Program-made: the position numbers and the translations under genes
Part shown: positions 1 through 6,296 of the stretch, piece by piece
How positions within the stretch are numbered: position 1 is the first letter of the stretch
Layout: every line of letters begins with the position of its first letter
Notes under the pieces: generated by a model
What the model was told of the DNA's origin: nothing
The model's database searches: none
What the model saw: only the letters and a program-made list of their open reading frames with translations
Source of the DNA: Candidatus Omnitrophota bacterium
Lineage (GTDB): Bacteria; Omnitrophota; Gorgyraeia; Duberdicusellales; 4484-171
Reading direction: 5' to 3'
NCBI GenBank assembly: GCA_023227945.1
Contig: JALOCC010000070.1
Location: forward strand, 1-7,304
DNA length: 7,304 nt

Positions 1-1
1 A

Positions 2-598
2 TATCGCAGAGTAAATCCAGAAAACAATCTTAGAAATAACTTTCCTGAACTTTGTTTAGAATGGAGTGAAAAGAATTACCCATTATTACCAGAAAACTTT
101 TCTCGTGGTTCGGAATATTCTGCCTTTTGGAAATGTAAAAGAGGACATGAATGGTCCGCAAGGATTGACTCTAGGGCATGTGGAGGGAATGGATGTCCTG
201 TTTGTGCCGGAAAGATAAACGAAAAAGTTTCAGATATGGAATATGCTAAAGAATGGAGTTTAAATAATCTACAAAATCCTGAAATGATTTCTTCGACTTC
301 ACATGTTAAATATTTATGGTATTGTTTAAAACATAATTTTGAATTTAAGGCCTCTCCAAACAGCAGAAAGTTTAATAAAGGTGGATGTCCATATTGTAGT
401 GGGGTTTTACCCGAATTCAAAGACTCTGTGGCTTCAATTCGTAGATTTATCGAACTTTGGGATTTTACAAAAAACACTTTAAAGCCTGAAAATTTAAAGG
501 CTGGGAGTATATTAAAGGTATGGATTTTGAATAAATTCGGGAAAACAGAACAGGTTGTTGTAAGAGATTTTATTAAAAGGATAAAAAATGGATATTAA
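2..598 (+). CDS. Zinc-ribbon (treble-clef repeat) protein, 5' end outside window
   Basis: The frame is open from the left edge, so only the last 198 residues are seen; the ATG at 236 lies inside the protein and is not the start. Two tandem repeats are visible, each of the form W-x-x-C-x-x-(G)H-x-[WF] followed about 15-20 residues later by G-C-P-x-C. The first is WKCKRGHEW then GCPVCAG; the second is WYCLKHNFEF then GCPYCSG. This is the pattern of the DUF4379-type probable zinc-ribbon repeats, which often sit in front of a nuclease domain in phage and other mobile genes. A third repeat starts near ELWDF but has lost its cysteines, and the protein stops there. Its last 11 bases overlap the next gene. 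Hand counts of 60-base blocks give 23-33% G+C, lower than most genes further right. DNA binding is an inference; the missing N-terminal part could hold a catalytic domain. Confidence 0.75.
   Translation, partial: YRRVNPENNLRNNFPELCLEWSEKNYPLLPENFSRGSEYSAFWKCKRGHEWSARIDSRACGGNGCPVCAGKINEKVSDMEYAKEWSLNNLQNPEMISSTSHVKYLWYCLKHNFEFKASPNSRKFNKGGCPYCSGVLPEFKDSVASIRRFIELWDFTKNTLKPENLKAGSILKVWILNKFGKTEQVVVRDFIKRIKNGY
581..594 (+). repeat. 14-bp direct repeat, copy 1
   Basis: This 14-base stretch (ataaaaaatggata) is identical to 3681-3694. It encodes the C-terminal residues I-K-N-G of the upstream zinc-ribbon gene and, in another frame, contains the ATG at 588. The bases on each side differ between the copies. 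It may mark the boundary of an inserted gene, but it is short and AT-rich, so chance or shared translation-start context is possible. Confidence 0.45.
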
Positions 599-1442
599 GT
601 CGGTTTCTGCAAGCGGGATAAAAACTTTCGAAGTGTGTAAACATAAATTTTATACAGAATATATATTAAAAATACGTCCTGATGCGAATCCATCAGCAAG
701 ACTAGGGAAAGCATTTCATTCGATGTTTGAACTTGCATGTAAAGCAAAAACACAAGGAAAGGAATTGGAGAAACAAGATCCGTTTTATTATAGGGAACAG
801 GCTATTTCTGAAAACAAGGTGCTGGAGGAAGACTTGCCGATCCTAGATCAATTAACTCGGAACTGTTTGGAATGGGGCTATATGAACATTTCTGATGCCG
901 TAGGTTTTGAAAAGGAAATTAAATTCAACCTGCCTTGCGGCATCCCTGTTATCGGTTATATTGACAGACTTGACATAGACAGGAACTGGAAAGCCGATAT
1001 CATTGATTTGAAGACGCAGAAGAATGTCTTTACCAAAGAAGAACTGGGAAACAATTGGCAAGCTAAAATATATTTTCTCGGTGCCGTTAATGACAATCCA
1101 TTTATTGATGGCGACGTTAATGTCAATTTCTGGATTGTCAGACATAAGATACAGAACACCAAAATAAATGTCATGGCGTTTGATTCCGTCTTGGATTCGT
1201 TGGATAAAAAGACTGTGGAAATTCTTAATAGCGATGGTCAGGAATGTCGTCCTAGCGGCTTATGCAGGTTTTGTGCTTCGCCAGATTGTAAGAATCGTTC
1301 AGTTATAAAGATTAACAGTTTTCAGAAGAAAGAGGAATCTTCTTCCGTAAAGGATATCAAGGCTATGCTTAAACGTATTAAAGGGCAGATGGATAAAGAA
1401 ACAAAAACGACTCTTCAAGACGATGATATATCGATGTTTTAA
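588..1442 (+). CDS. RecB/Cas4-like PD-(D/E)XK nuclease with Fe-S-type cysteines
   Basis: This 284-residue protein has the order of motifs of RecB-family nucleases: an N-terminal SASGIKTFEVCKHKFY segment, a histidine in LGKAFHSMFE (H44), an aspartate in GYIDRLD (D126), the D-x-K of IIDLKTQ (D140, K142) and a Q-x-x-x-Y motif (Q158, Y162). Cys17, Cys226, Cys229 and Cys234 are placed like the four cysteines that hold a 4Fe-4S cluster in AddB and Cas4; Cys220 is an extra one. It probably cuts or resects DNA ends during phage recombination or replication. AAAGG upstream of the ATG supports the start. The C-terminus ends in QDDDISMF, an acidic then hydrophobic tip resembling the tail of bacterial SSB. 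With no Cas1, Cas2 or array nearby, a CRISPR role is not supported. The fold call is strong; the exact polarity and substrate are not visible. Confidence 0.85.
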   Translation: MDIKSVSASGIKTFEVCKHKFYTEYILKIRPDANPSARLGKAFHSMFELACKAKTQGKELEKQDPFYYREQAISENKVLEEDLPILDQLTRNCLEWGYMNISDAVGFEKEIKFNLPCGIPVIGYIDRLDIDRNWKADIIDLKTQKNVFTKEELGNNWQAKIYFLGAVNDNPFIDGDVNVNFWIVRHKIQNTKINVMAFDSVLDSLDKKTVEILNSDGQECRPSGLCRFCASPDCKNRSVIKINSFQKKEESSSVKDIKAMLKRIKGQMDKETKTTLQDDDISMF

Positions 1443-1454
1443 AACGGAGGAATA

Positions 1455-1697
1455 ATGATGAAATACTTTACTTGTAAATGCGGTGAAAAGAAGTTTTGGG
1501 GAAGCGGGGAATCGCCTAAGCCTTGCCAAGTCTGTCAGATCTGCGGGACAACCATGCTAAAGCTTTCAGACGAAAGTTATGTGGAACCGAAACCTCATAC
1601 TTGGACAACGGAAGAAACATATAGAGACGGAAAATTAGTAGAATCACATTGCTATTGTAAAATGTGCTATGACACAAAACCAAAAGAGAATAAATAG
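1455..1697 (+). CDS. Small zinc-ribbon-like protein
   Basis: This 80-residue protein has two cysteine clusters: Cys7 and Cys9 with Cys24, Cys27 and Cys30 (CQVCQIC) near the N-terminus, and His65, Cys66, Cys68 and Cys71 (HCYCKMC) near the C-terminus. Such spacing suggests one or two structural zinc sites. It has no catalytic motif, signal peptide or membrane segment. A GGAGG at 1446-1450 lies 4 bases before the ATG at 1455 and 7 bases before a second ATG at 1458; the second is better spaced, so the protein may begin one residue later. It directly abuts the next gene, whose ATG follows its stop, so the two are probably translated together. The function is unknown; a DNA, RNA or protein adaptor role would be a guess. 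Confidence 0.75.
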   Translation: MMKYFTCKCGEKKFWGSGESPKPCQVCQICGTTMLKLSDESYVEPKPHTWTTEETYRDGKLVESHCYCKMCYDTKPKENK

Positions 1698-2318
1698 ATG
1701 AAAATTCAAGAGATCAGAATCAACACGAGCATGGACGGGCAGAAACGTTTTTATTACTTCATGTCTGCCATAATGCTAAAAGAAGGAATTTCGGATATCG
1801 AAATCAAAGGAGATTCCTTGACAGTCGGAAATTATCTTTTCCGTGTCATCAATACGAATAAAGATTCAGAAGAAATATTTGTTGGTTCAGAAGGAGACCT
1901 TCTGAAAATAAAACAACTTTTTTCATTTACTGAAAAGGAAGAAGACTGGCAGATTCACGTCATTCCATATGAAGATATTTTGGAAGGTAAAAAAGGTTGT
2001 GTCGTGTGGTATGAAGATGAAATAAAAAAACAGGAAAGCAACATTCAATTTGTGTTTCAGAAATACGGAAGGATTCAGAATGTAAAGAATTCAACGGATA
2101 CAGCAGAACTACTTGAATGTATCAATGACAAGTCTTGGCACAATCTCTGTGATAATCCTAAAACCAGACAATTCGGATTCGTTAATCGGGAAAAAAGTGA
2201 AATCCGCATGTTCGGTCTGATGTTCATGAAGTCGATTGAAGATGAAGGCCTACGTAATCTATTCATGGAATTACATGATAGACTGATGAAAGAACAAATG
2301 GAAAACGTATGGAAATAA
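1698..2318 (+). CDS. Phage protein of unknown function
   Basis: I do not recognise this 206-residue protein. It is soluble-looking, rich in charged residues, and has no signal peptide or membrane segment. The N-terminal half (about 1-110) alternates hydrophobic and polar residues and looks like an alpha/beta fold. The C-terminal part (about 170-205) is probably helical, with RMFGLMFMKSIEDEGL followed by a charged amphipathic helix. It starts on the base after the previous stop with only a weak AAAGAGAA ribosome site, which points to translational coupling. It overlaps the RuvC-like gene by 10 bases. Its place between a nuclease and a resolvase suggests DNA metabolism, but nothing in the sequence proves it. 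Confidence 0.75.
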   Translation: MKIQEIRINTSMDGQKRFYYFMSAIMLKEGISDIEIKGDSLTVGNYLFRVINTNKDSEEIFVGSEGDLLKIKQLFSFTEKEEDWQIHVIPYEDILEGKKGCVVWYEDEIKKQESNIQFVFQKYGRIQNVKNSTDTAELLECINDKSWHNLCDNPKTRQFGFVNREKSEIRMFGLMFMKSIEDEGLRNLFMELHDRLMKEQMENVWK

Positions 2319-2896
2319 AAACACATAATTTAAAGGCAGTCTTTCCAGACGGGGAAGAAGGAAAGATAGATTTTGAAGAAATGTTTGACGGTTTGGGCAA
2401 TCTGTTAAAGAAGACGGAAAATAAAATTCTTGCGATTGATGCAGGAACTGTAGAAACAGGATATTGTATTGTCGGTTTCGACACTCTGAAACCATATAAG
2501 TTCGGAAAGATAGGGAATGAAGAAGTTCTAGACATAATCAATACCCTTTCAGATAAAGACGTTGTGGTATTGGAACAGTTTAAAAGCTATGGCATGGCGA
2601 TAGGACAATCTACCATTGACAGCATCCAGTGGAATGGACGTTTCATTCAACGGGCCTTGGACAATGGTCTAAGAGTTGATATGGTGGCACGCATGGAAGA
2701 GAAAATGTGTCTCTGTAATACAAGCAAGGCCAAAGACGGGAATATCAGGCAGGCTCTTATCGACAGATTCGGTGAAGTCGGAACAAAGAAAAATCCCGGT
2801 TTCTTCTATGGGTTCGCAAAAGACGCGTGGAGCGCAATGGCGATTGCCGTTACTTGGAAGGAAAGAGAAAACAAGAAAATCGGGGACCAACAATGA
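2309..2896 (+). CDS. RuvC-like Holliday junction resolvase (RNase H fold)
   Basis: This 195-residue protein has the RuvC plan: an ILAIDAGTVETGY strand carrying the first acidic residue (D44), a VVVLEQFKSYG strand with the second (E89), and a C-terminal AKDAWSAMAIAVTW helix with the third (D172). Enzymes of this group cut four-way DNA junctions, as in resolving branches before packaging. Aligned by eye on the E. coli RuvC helix (ADAADALAIAITH), the position of its fourth acidic residue is Ser175 here. There is also a 37-residue acidic N-terminal extension, whereas bacterial RuvC has its first aspartate at residue 7. The ribosome site is weak and the start overlaps the previous gene by 10 bases. 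The stop overlaps the next start as ATGA. The fold is well supported; full activity is less certain because of the Ser175 change. Confidence 0.8.
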   Translation: MEIKTHNLKAVFPDGEEGKIDFEEMFDGLGNLLKKTENKILAIDAGTVETGYCIVGFDTLKPYKFGKIGNEEVLDIINTLSDKDVVVLEQFKSYGMAIGQSTIDSIQWNGRFIQRALDNGLRVDMVARMEEKMCLCNTSKAKDGNIRQALIDRFGEVGTKKNPGFFYGFAKDAWSAMAIAVTWKERENKKIGDQQ

Positions 2897-3114
2897 ATAT
2901 CTTAGATATCCGTAGGTTCGGGAATACAATACTTCTTGAAAAGCATCTAAATTGTACTTGTAGCTATTGTGGTGGATTCAAGGGGAAATTCAAAGGATGG
3001 TGCGGTTATGAATTTCCTGAAATTAAAGCATGGAACTCATGGCGTGTTCTGTGGATACGTATACTTGGAACCAGATTCTATTTGCGTTGGACTTTAAGAA
3101 AAACGAAAGGATAA
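2893..3114 (+). CDS. Small Cys-containing protein, possible zinc finger
   Basis: This 73-residue protein starts at the ATG that overlaps the RuvC-like stop (ATGA), with GGGGA about 7 bases upstream; an ATG at 2827 in the same frame lies inside the resolvase gene and has no such site. It has Cys21, Cys23 and Cys26 (CTCSYC), then Cys37 (GWCGYEF), which could bind one zinc ion. The C-terminal third is basic and rich in Trp and Arg (WNSWRVLWIRILGTRFYLRW), which could contact nucleic acid or membrane, though it is too charged for a clear membrane helix. No family is recognised. It sits in a tightly packed series, 2 bases before the next gene. Confidence 0.65.
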   Translation: MNILDIRRFGNTILLEKHLNCTCSYCGGFKGKFKGWCGYEFPEIKAWNSWRVLWIRILGTRFYLRWTLRKTKG

Positions 3115-3116
3115 AA

Positions 3117-3398
3117 ATGTGGTATTTAGCAGAACCAAGAGACGTTAGTTATTTAGAAAACAGTATTGAAGTGTTTCGGGAAGGACGTTACAGTGTAAAG
3201 AAACAGGGTAGACATTATTTGATTGTTGACAATAAGTATTTAATTGCAGAAAAGTGTTCCAGTAGAATCACAGAACCTGAAATCCGGAAATGGATTAATG
3301 CTGTAAGAATTAAAGATATTAAGAAGGTGGAGAAGACAAGAAAAATGATGGAAGAAATGGAATCGGCATGCCGATTAATTGAAGGTTTTTGGAAATAA
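3117..3398 (+). CDS. Small phage protein of unknown function
   Basis: The 93-residue product is not recognised. I chose the ATG at 3117 because GAAAGG lies 6 bases upstream and it begins 2 bases after the previous stop; the in-frame ATG at 3030 would overlap the previous gene by 85 bases and has no ribosome site. The N-terminal half (about 10-50) looks like beta strands, with RHYLIVDNKYLIAEKC. The C-terminal half (about 52-88) is charged and helical (EPEIRKWINAVRIKDIKKVEKTRK) and may form a coiled coil or bind nucleic acid. The stop overlaps the following ATG as TAATG, although that downstream frame is now a broken methyltransferase head. Confidence 0.65.
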   Translation: MWYLAEPRDVSYLENSIEVFREGRYSVKKQGRHYLIVDNKYLIAEKCSSRITEPEIRKWINAVRIKDIKKVEKTRKMMEEMESACRLIEGFWK

Positions 3399-3517
3399 TG
3401 AACTTGTACTTGGGAAATAGCAATGAAACCATTAAAGAACTTGCTGATAATAGCGTAAATTCCATCGTGATATATCCCCCTAGAACTTCCGTTATTATTC
3501 GTTCAATGCGATCCTAG
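3398..3517 (+). pseudogene. Truncated N-terminus of a DNA methyltransferase gene
   Basis: This frame gives 39 residues, starting at an ATG coupled (TAATG) to the previous gene. The first ~28 residues (LYLGNSNETIKELADNS, then SIVIYPP) match the usual start of an N6/N4 methyltransferase: a beta strand, a G-[DN]-S step, a helix, S-V-[DN]-S-I-V and then the DPPY catalytic motif, here decayed to YPPR. The intact enzyme downstream has the same plan (EIVCGDSLQKLKNI, SSVSSICCDPPYG). After about 3480 the frame gives unrelated residues and stops at 3515-3517. I read it as the head of an older methyltransferase gene cut off at or near its catalytic motif. Low sequence identity to the downstream copy suggests another methyltransferase rather than a recent duplication. 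A short translated peptide remains possible. Confidence 0.6.
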
Positions 3518-3695
3518 ATTTTACCCAAATGGTTCAATTTCTCTTGCACAAAAGAAAACTTTAATTGCATACAACAAAAAGGTTTCTCTACTTAAGTCTT
3601 TAAACATTAAACTTATTGAGCTTTGGGAATATGATATAAATCTAAACTTATCAGAAACTATCAGTAGTTTAATGGAGAATATAAAAAATGGATAA
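3471..3695 (+). pseudogene. C-terminal remnant of a phage homing-type endonuclease
   Basis: A frame open from just after a stop at 3468-3470 to the stop at 3693-3695 encodes 74 residues with no usable start; its only ATG is at 3672. It reads CDPRFYPNG, then QKKTLIAYNKKVSLLKSLNIKL, then IELWEYDIN. This resembles the C-terminal half of VSR-like/PD-(D/E)XK endonucleases of phages, which typically have WHxNPxxY, then a D-x-x-K-x-x-x-L helix, then a K-[LV]-I-x-[IL]-W-E-x-D-I strand. The Trp-His of the first motif is absent here, and everything before it is missing. Hand counting gives 32 G+C in the 120 bases of 3541-3660 (27%), against 45% in a methyltransferase block. It ends 8 bases inside the downstream methyltransferase gene. 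The family assignment is from pattern memory and is moderate. Confidence 0.6.
3681..3694 (+). repeat. 14-bp direct repeat, copy 2
   Basis: This stretch is identical to 581-594. It encodes I-K-N-G in the same phase at the end of the endonuclease remnant and contains the start codon (3688) of the intact methyltransferase. Both copies therefore sit where an AT-rich intruder-like gene meets a phage gene. Confidence 0.45.
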
Positions 3696-5004
3696 AATTT
3701 GGAAGGATTCATTTGAAACAGATAGGTTTGAAATTGTTTGTGGAGATAGCTTACAAAAACTCAAAAATATTCCTTCTAGTTCTGTCTCGTCAATATGTTG
3801 CGATCCCCCGTACGGGCTAGGTAAACAACCAGACCCGATTGAAGTCATGAAAGATTGGGTGGAAAAGGGTTATCATGAAATCACTGGAAAGGGTTTCATG
3901 GGTAAAGAATGGGATGCTTTTGTTCCTCAGCCAAACCTTTGGAAGGAATGTCTACGCGTGTTGAAACCGGGCGGGCATCTGCTTTCTTTTGCAGGAACCT
4001 GCACACAAGATTGGATGGCGATGTCTTTGCGATTTGCCGGATTCGAAATCAGAGATACAGTGGCATGGGTGTATGCTCAGGGTTTCCCGAAAAGTATGGA
4101 TGTAAGCAAAGCTCTTGATAAAGCAGCAGGGAAAGAAAGAACCGAAGGGGCTAGGGTGTGGAGCGGAGGGGAAAGAGTCGGAGGGATAATAAAAGACGAC
4201 GAAAATGAAAAGACGAAACAGAGAATTATTTATGATGTTCCGGCAACAGAAGAGGCTAAGAAGTGGCAGGGCTGGGGAACAGGTTTAAAACCAGCGCTAG
4301 AGCCCATTATTTTAGCTCGGAAGCCTTTTGAAGGTACAGTTGCTCAAAACGTATTGGAACACGGCACAGGGGCTATAAACATTGAAGGGTGCAGGGTTGT
4401 GACGGAAGACAAACTTGGAGGAGGGCACTCAAGCGCTGGTCAACAAATGAACGGTGGATGGAAGCGCCCTTGGATGAACAACCCTGAATCGGTTGCGGCA
4501 AATGTAGAGCGTTCGCGCCAGTCCGTGGCTCGTAGCGAAAAACTTGGTCGTTGGCCAGCTAATTTAATTCACGACGGGAGCGAAGAAGTTCTTGAATTGT
4601 TTCCAGATGCTAAAAGTGGAAAATCAAACGGCAATGCGGAAATCGGAAAAGAAGGTAAAAATATTCCTCTAAGAAGAGGGAAACTAATTCCTAGAAATGA
4701 TTCTGGTTCTTCGGCTCGATTCTTCTACTGTGCGAAGGCTTCAGTCAGAGAACGGAACGAAGACTTACCCAAAGAAGGGCAAAAGAATATCCATCCTACA
4801 GTTAAGCCGTTGACATTGATGCGCTATTTATGCCGACTTGTAACACCTGAAAATGGAACAGTTCTAGATCCATTTATGGGAAGCGGAACTACAGGTAAAG
4901 CCGCCTTACTTGAAGGATTCGATTTTATTGGAATTGAAAAGGAAGATGAATATTTCCAGATAGCCAAAGCTAGAATAGAAAACCAAACCAAAGGACAGGA
5001 ATGA
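3688..5004 (+). CDS. Beta-class DNA methyltransferase (N6-adenine or N4-cytosine)
   Basis: This 438-residue enzyme transfers a methyl group from S-adenosylmethionine to an exocyclic amine in DNA. The catalytic motif DPPY (39-42) precedes the cofactor-binding motif LDPFMGSGTTG (393-403), which is the beta-class order. VLKPGGHLLSFAG (91-103), the HPTVKPL segment (369-375) and GIEKEDEYFQIAKAR near the end are further family marks. Residues about 135-365 are a long insert typical of a phage methyltransferase family (QGFPKSMDVSKALDKAAG, WQGWGTGLKPALEPI, GRWPANLIHDGS, ARFFYCAKAS) and probably contain the target recognition part. DPPY rather than SPPY favours adenine. GGAG sits about 10 bases before the ATG. 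No restriction endonuclease is adjacent, so it is probably an orphan enzyme that protects or marks phage DNA. The first ~60 codons are more AT-rich than the rest, possibly from exchange at the upstream scar. Confidence 0.92.
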   Translation: MDKIWKDSFETDRFEIVCGDSLQKLKNIPSSSVSSICCDPPYGLGKQPDPIEVMKDWVEKGYHEITGKGFMGKEWDAFVPQPNLWKECLRVLKPGGHLLSFAGTCTQDWMAMSLRFAGFEIRDTVAWVYAQGFPKSMDVSKALDKAAGKERTEGARVWSGGERVGGIIKDDENEKTKQRIIYDVPATEEAKKWQGWGTGLKPALEPIILARKPFEGTVAQNVLEHGTGAINIEGCRVVTEDKLGGGHSSAGQQMNGGWKRPWMNNPESVAANVERSRQSVARSEKLGRWPANLIHDGSEEVLELFPDAKSGKSNGNAEIGKEGKNIPLRRGKLIPRNDSGSSARFFYCAKASVRERNEDLPKEGQKNIHPTVKPLTLMRYLCRLVTPENGTVLDPFMGSGTTGKAALLEGFDFIGIEKEDEYFQIAKARIENQTKGQE

Positions 5005-6272
5005 ACAAAACAACGATTGCAGAAGCGTTTCAAATGTTTCAGGATATCGACGAAAAGGAAGAATTGATTCAGCAGATCGTCTCAGAAACTGGAGCGACAA
5101 GAAAGGCGGTGGTTCGCAAGCTCGGTCAACTTATGACTGAAGACGGAAAATGGAAACCAATAAAAGGAATTCCGAAAACCTGGGAAAACGATTTCAGCGA
5201 TGTAAATTCAGAAACAGTTCCGGAAGCGCCGGATGGATGGGAACCAGAGGTCCCAGATGAAATTGAAGATCCGGTTAAACACGCCTTAATTTCTGAAAAT
5301 TCCAAGCTTAAAAGGCAGTTAAAAAGACTTCTACAAAACAAGGGTAATGAAGAACTCAACCTGGAAAGACTTACTGGAGACATCAATACCATCAAGCCTT
5401 TCCCGATACTCTATCGCCCACAGAAGCAGTCAGATAAAAAACAGGCGACACTTGTATCCCTCTTGGCGGACTTTCACATCGGAGCAAAGGAATACATCCC
5501 CGGTTTCAATAAGTTTGATTATTGCATTGCTTGCAGAAGGGTAGAAATATATTTAAAGAAAGTTCTTGATTGGTGTGAACTTCATCGGAACAGCTATGTC
5601 ATAGATGAAATATGCATTTGTTGCCTCGGAGATATGATAAGCGGAGATATCCATGATGAACTGATAAGATCAAATGAATTCAGTTGCCCGGAACAGGTCA
5701 AGAAGGCTTCAGAATTACTGTCTAGCCTATTCGCAAGCCTAGCCCCTCATTTCAAGAAAGTCAGGATAGAATTTATCGTCCCGGATAATCATAGCCGTGT
5801 TACTCAAAAGATAGAATTCGCAGACGGAACCAACAGTTACAATTACTTGGTCGGACACCTTACAAAAGCGTTGGTTTCGAAACACGATAATATTGAATTT
5901 AACATTTATCCTCAACTACAGCAGATTATCAGGATTCATGACAGACGTTATCTTATCATGCACGGGAACTGCGTAAGGGGCGGTGGAGGTGCTTTGTTCC
6001 CGATGACGGGTATTACAAGAAAGCTTTGGCGTGAAAGCCACCTCAGAATGAATATGTCAGAAGACATGCATTTTGACAAGATTCTAATGGGTCATTACCA
6101 CGCGCCTTGCAATACGCCTGATTTGGGAATTGCCGGTTGCTTGGTATCCAGCACGGGATTCGATATGTCAGCCGCCCGTCACACACCGGCATGCATAACA
6201 TCATTCTTCGTCAGCGGAAAGTATGAATTTGACTATACCGAATTCTGGCTTAACGAAGGTGAAACATACTAA
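5001..6272 (+). CDS. Calcineurin-like metallophosphoesterase with N-terminal helical domain
   Basis: This 423-residue protein has the metallophosphoesterase metal-binding motifs in order: D-F-H (157-159) in LLADFHIG, G-D (210-211) in CLGDMISGD, N-H (263-264) in VPDNHSR, H321 in IMHGN and G-H-x-H (364-367) in LMGHYHAP. The family includes the SbcD/Mre11 nucleases, and phages often carry such proteins beside recombination genes. The usual G-N-H-[DE] motif is here D-N-H-S. Residues 18-45 look like a small helix-turn-helix (EELIQQIVSETGATRKAVV), followed by an acidic linker (about 62-92) and a short basic helix. The start overlaps the methyltransferase stop as ATGA, with AAGGA 5 bases upstream. 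No SbcC-type ATPase partner is visible. A nuclease or other phosphodiesterase role is likely; the substrate is not shown. It is the last gene before the terminator. Confidence 0.88.
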   Translation: MNKTTIAEAFQMFQDIDEKEELIQQIVSETGATRKAVVRKLGQLMTEDGKWKPIKGIPKTWENDFSDVNSETVPEAPDGWEPEVPDEIEDPVKHALISENSKLKRQLKRLLQNKGNEELNLERLTGDINTIKPFPILYRPQKQSDKKQATLVSLLADFHIGAKEYIPGFNKFDYCIACRRVEIYLKKVLDWCELHRNSYVIDEICICCLGDMISGDIHDELIRSNEFSCPEQVKKASELLSSLFASLAPHFKKVRIEFIVPDNHSRVTQKIEFADGTNSYNYLVGHLTKALVSKHDNIEFNIYPQLQQIIRIHDRRYLIMHGNCVRGGGGALFPMTGITRKLWRESHLRMNMSEDMHFDKILMGHYHAPCNTPDLGIAGCLVSSTGFDMSAARHTPACITSFFVSGKYEFDYTEFWLNEGETY

Positions 6273-6296
6273 AGTCAATAAGTAGATATTAAAATA

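Noticed and set aside
76..477. Long reading frame on the minus strand
   Set aside because: It lies opposite the zinc-ribbon gene, whose repeats are clear on the + strand, and its product shows no family pattern or ribosome site. The other minus-strand frames (for example 852-1145, 2263-2541, 5126-5395, 7038-7298) are rejected for the same reason.
588..1442. Cas4 of a CRISPR system
   Set aside because: No Cas1, Cas2 or repeat array is visible, and phages commonly carry such RecB-like nucleases alone.
2827..2892. Upstream ATG extending the 73-residue Cys protein
   Set aside because: It would run through the end of the RuvC-like gene, whose C-terminal helix is a real motif. The ATG at 2893 has a ribosome site and the usual ATGA overlap.
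3030..3116. Upstream ATG extending the 93-residue protein
   Set aside because: It would overlap the previous gene by 85 bases with no ribosome site, while the ATG at 3117 has GAAAGG at good spacing.
437..3640. Shared I-E-L-W stretch in the zinc-ribbon protein and the endonuclease remnant
   Set aside because: In the first it starts a zinc-ribbon repeat, in the second it is the end of a nuclease domain; four shared residues in different contexts are likely chance.
3398..3695. Programmed frameshift joining the methyltransferase head to the downstream frame
   Set aside because: The downstream frame is endonuclease-like, not methyltransferase-like, and no slippery site with a structure was seen; a deletion or insertion scar fits better.
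6265..6295. Promoter with a TAAAAT -10 element before the terminator
   Set aside because: No -35 box lies at 16-18 bases and the region is simply AT-rich, so the match is not convincing.
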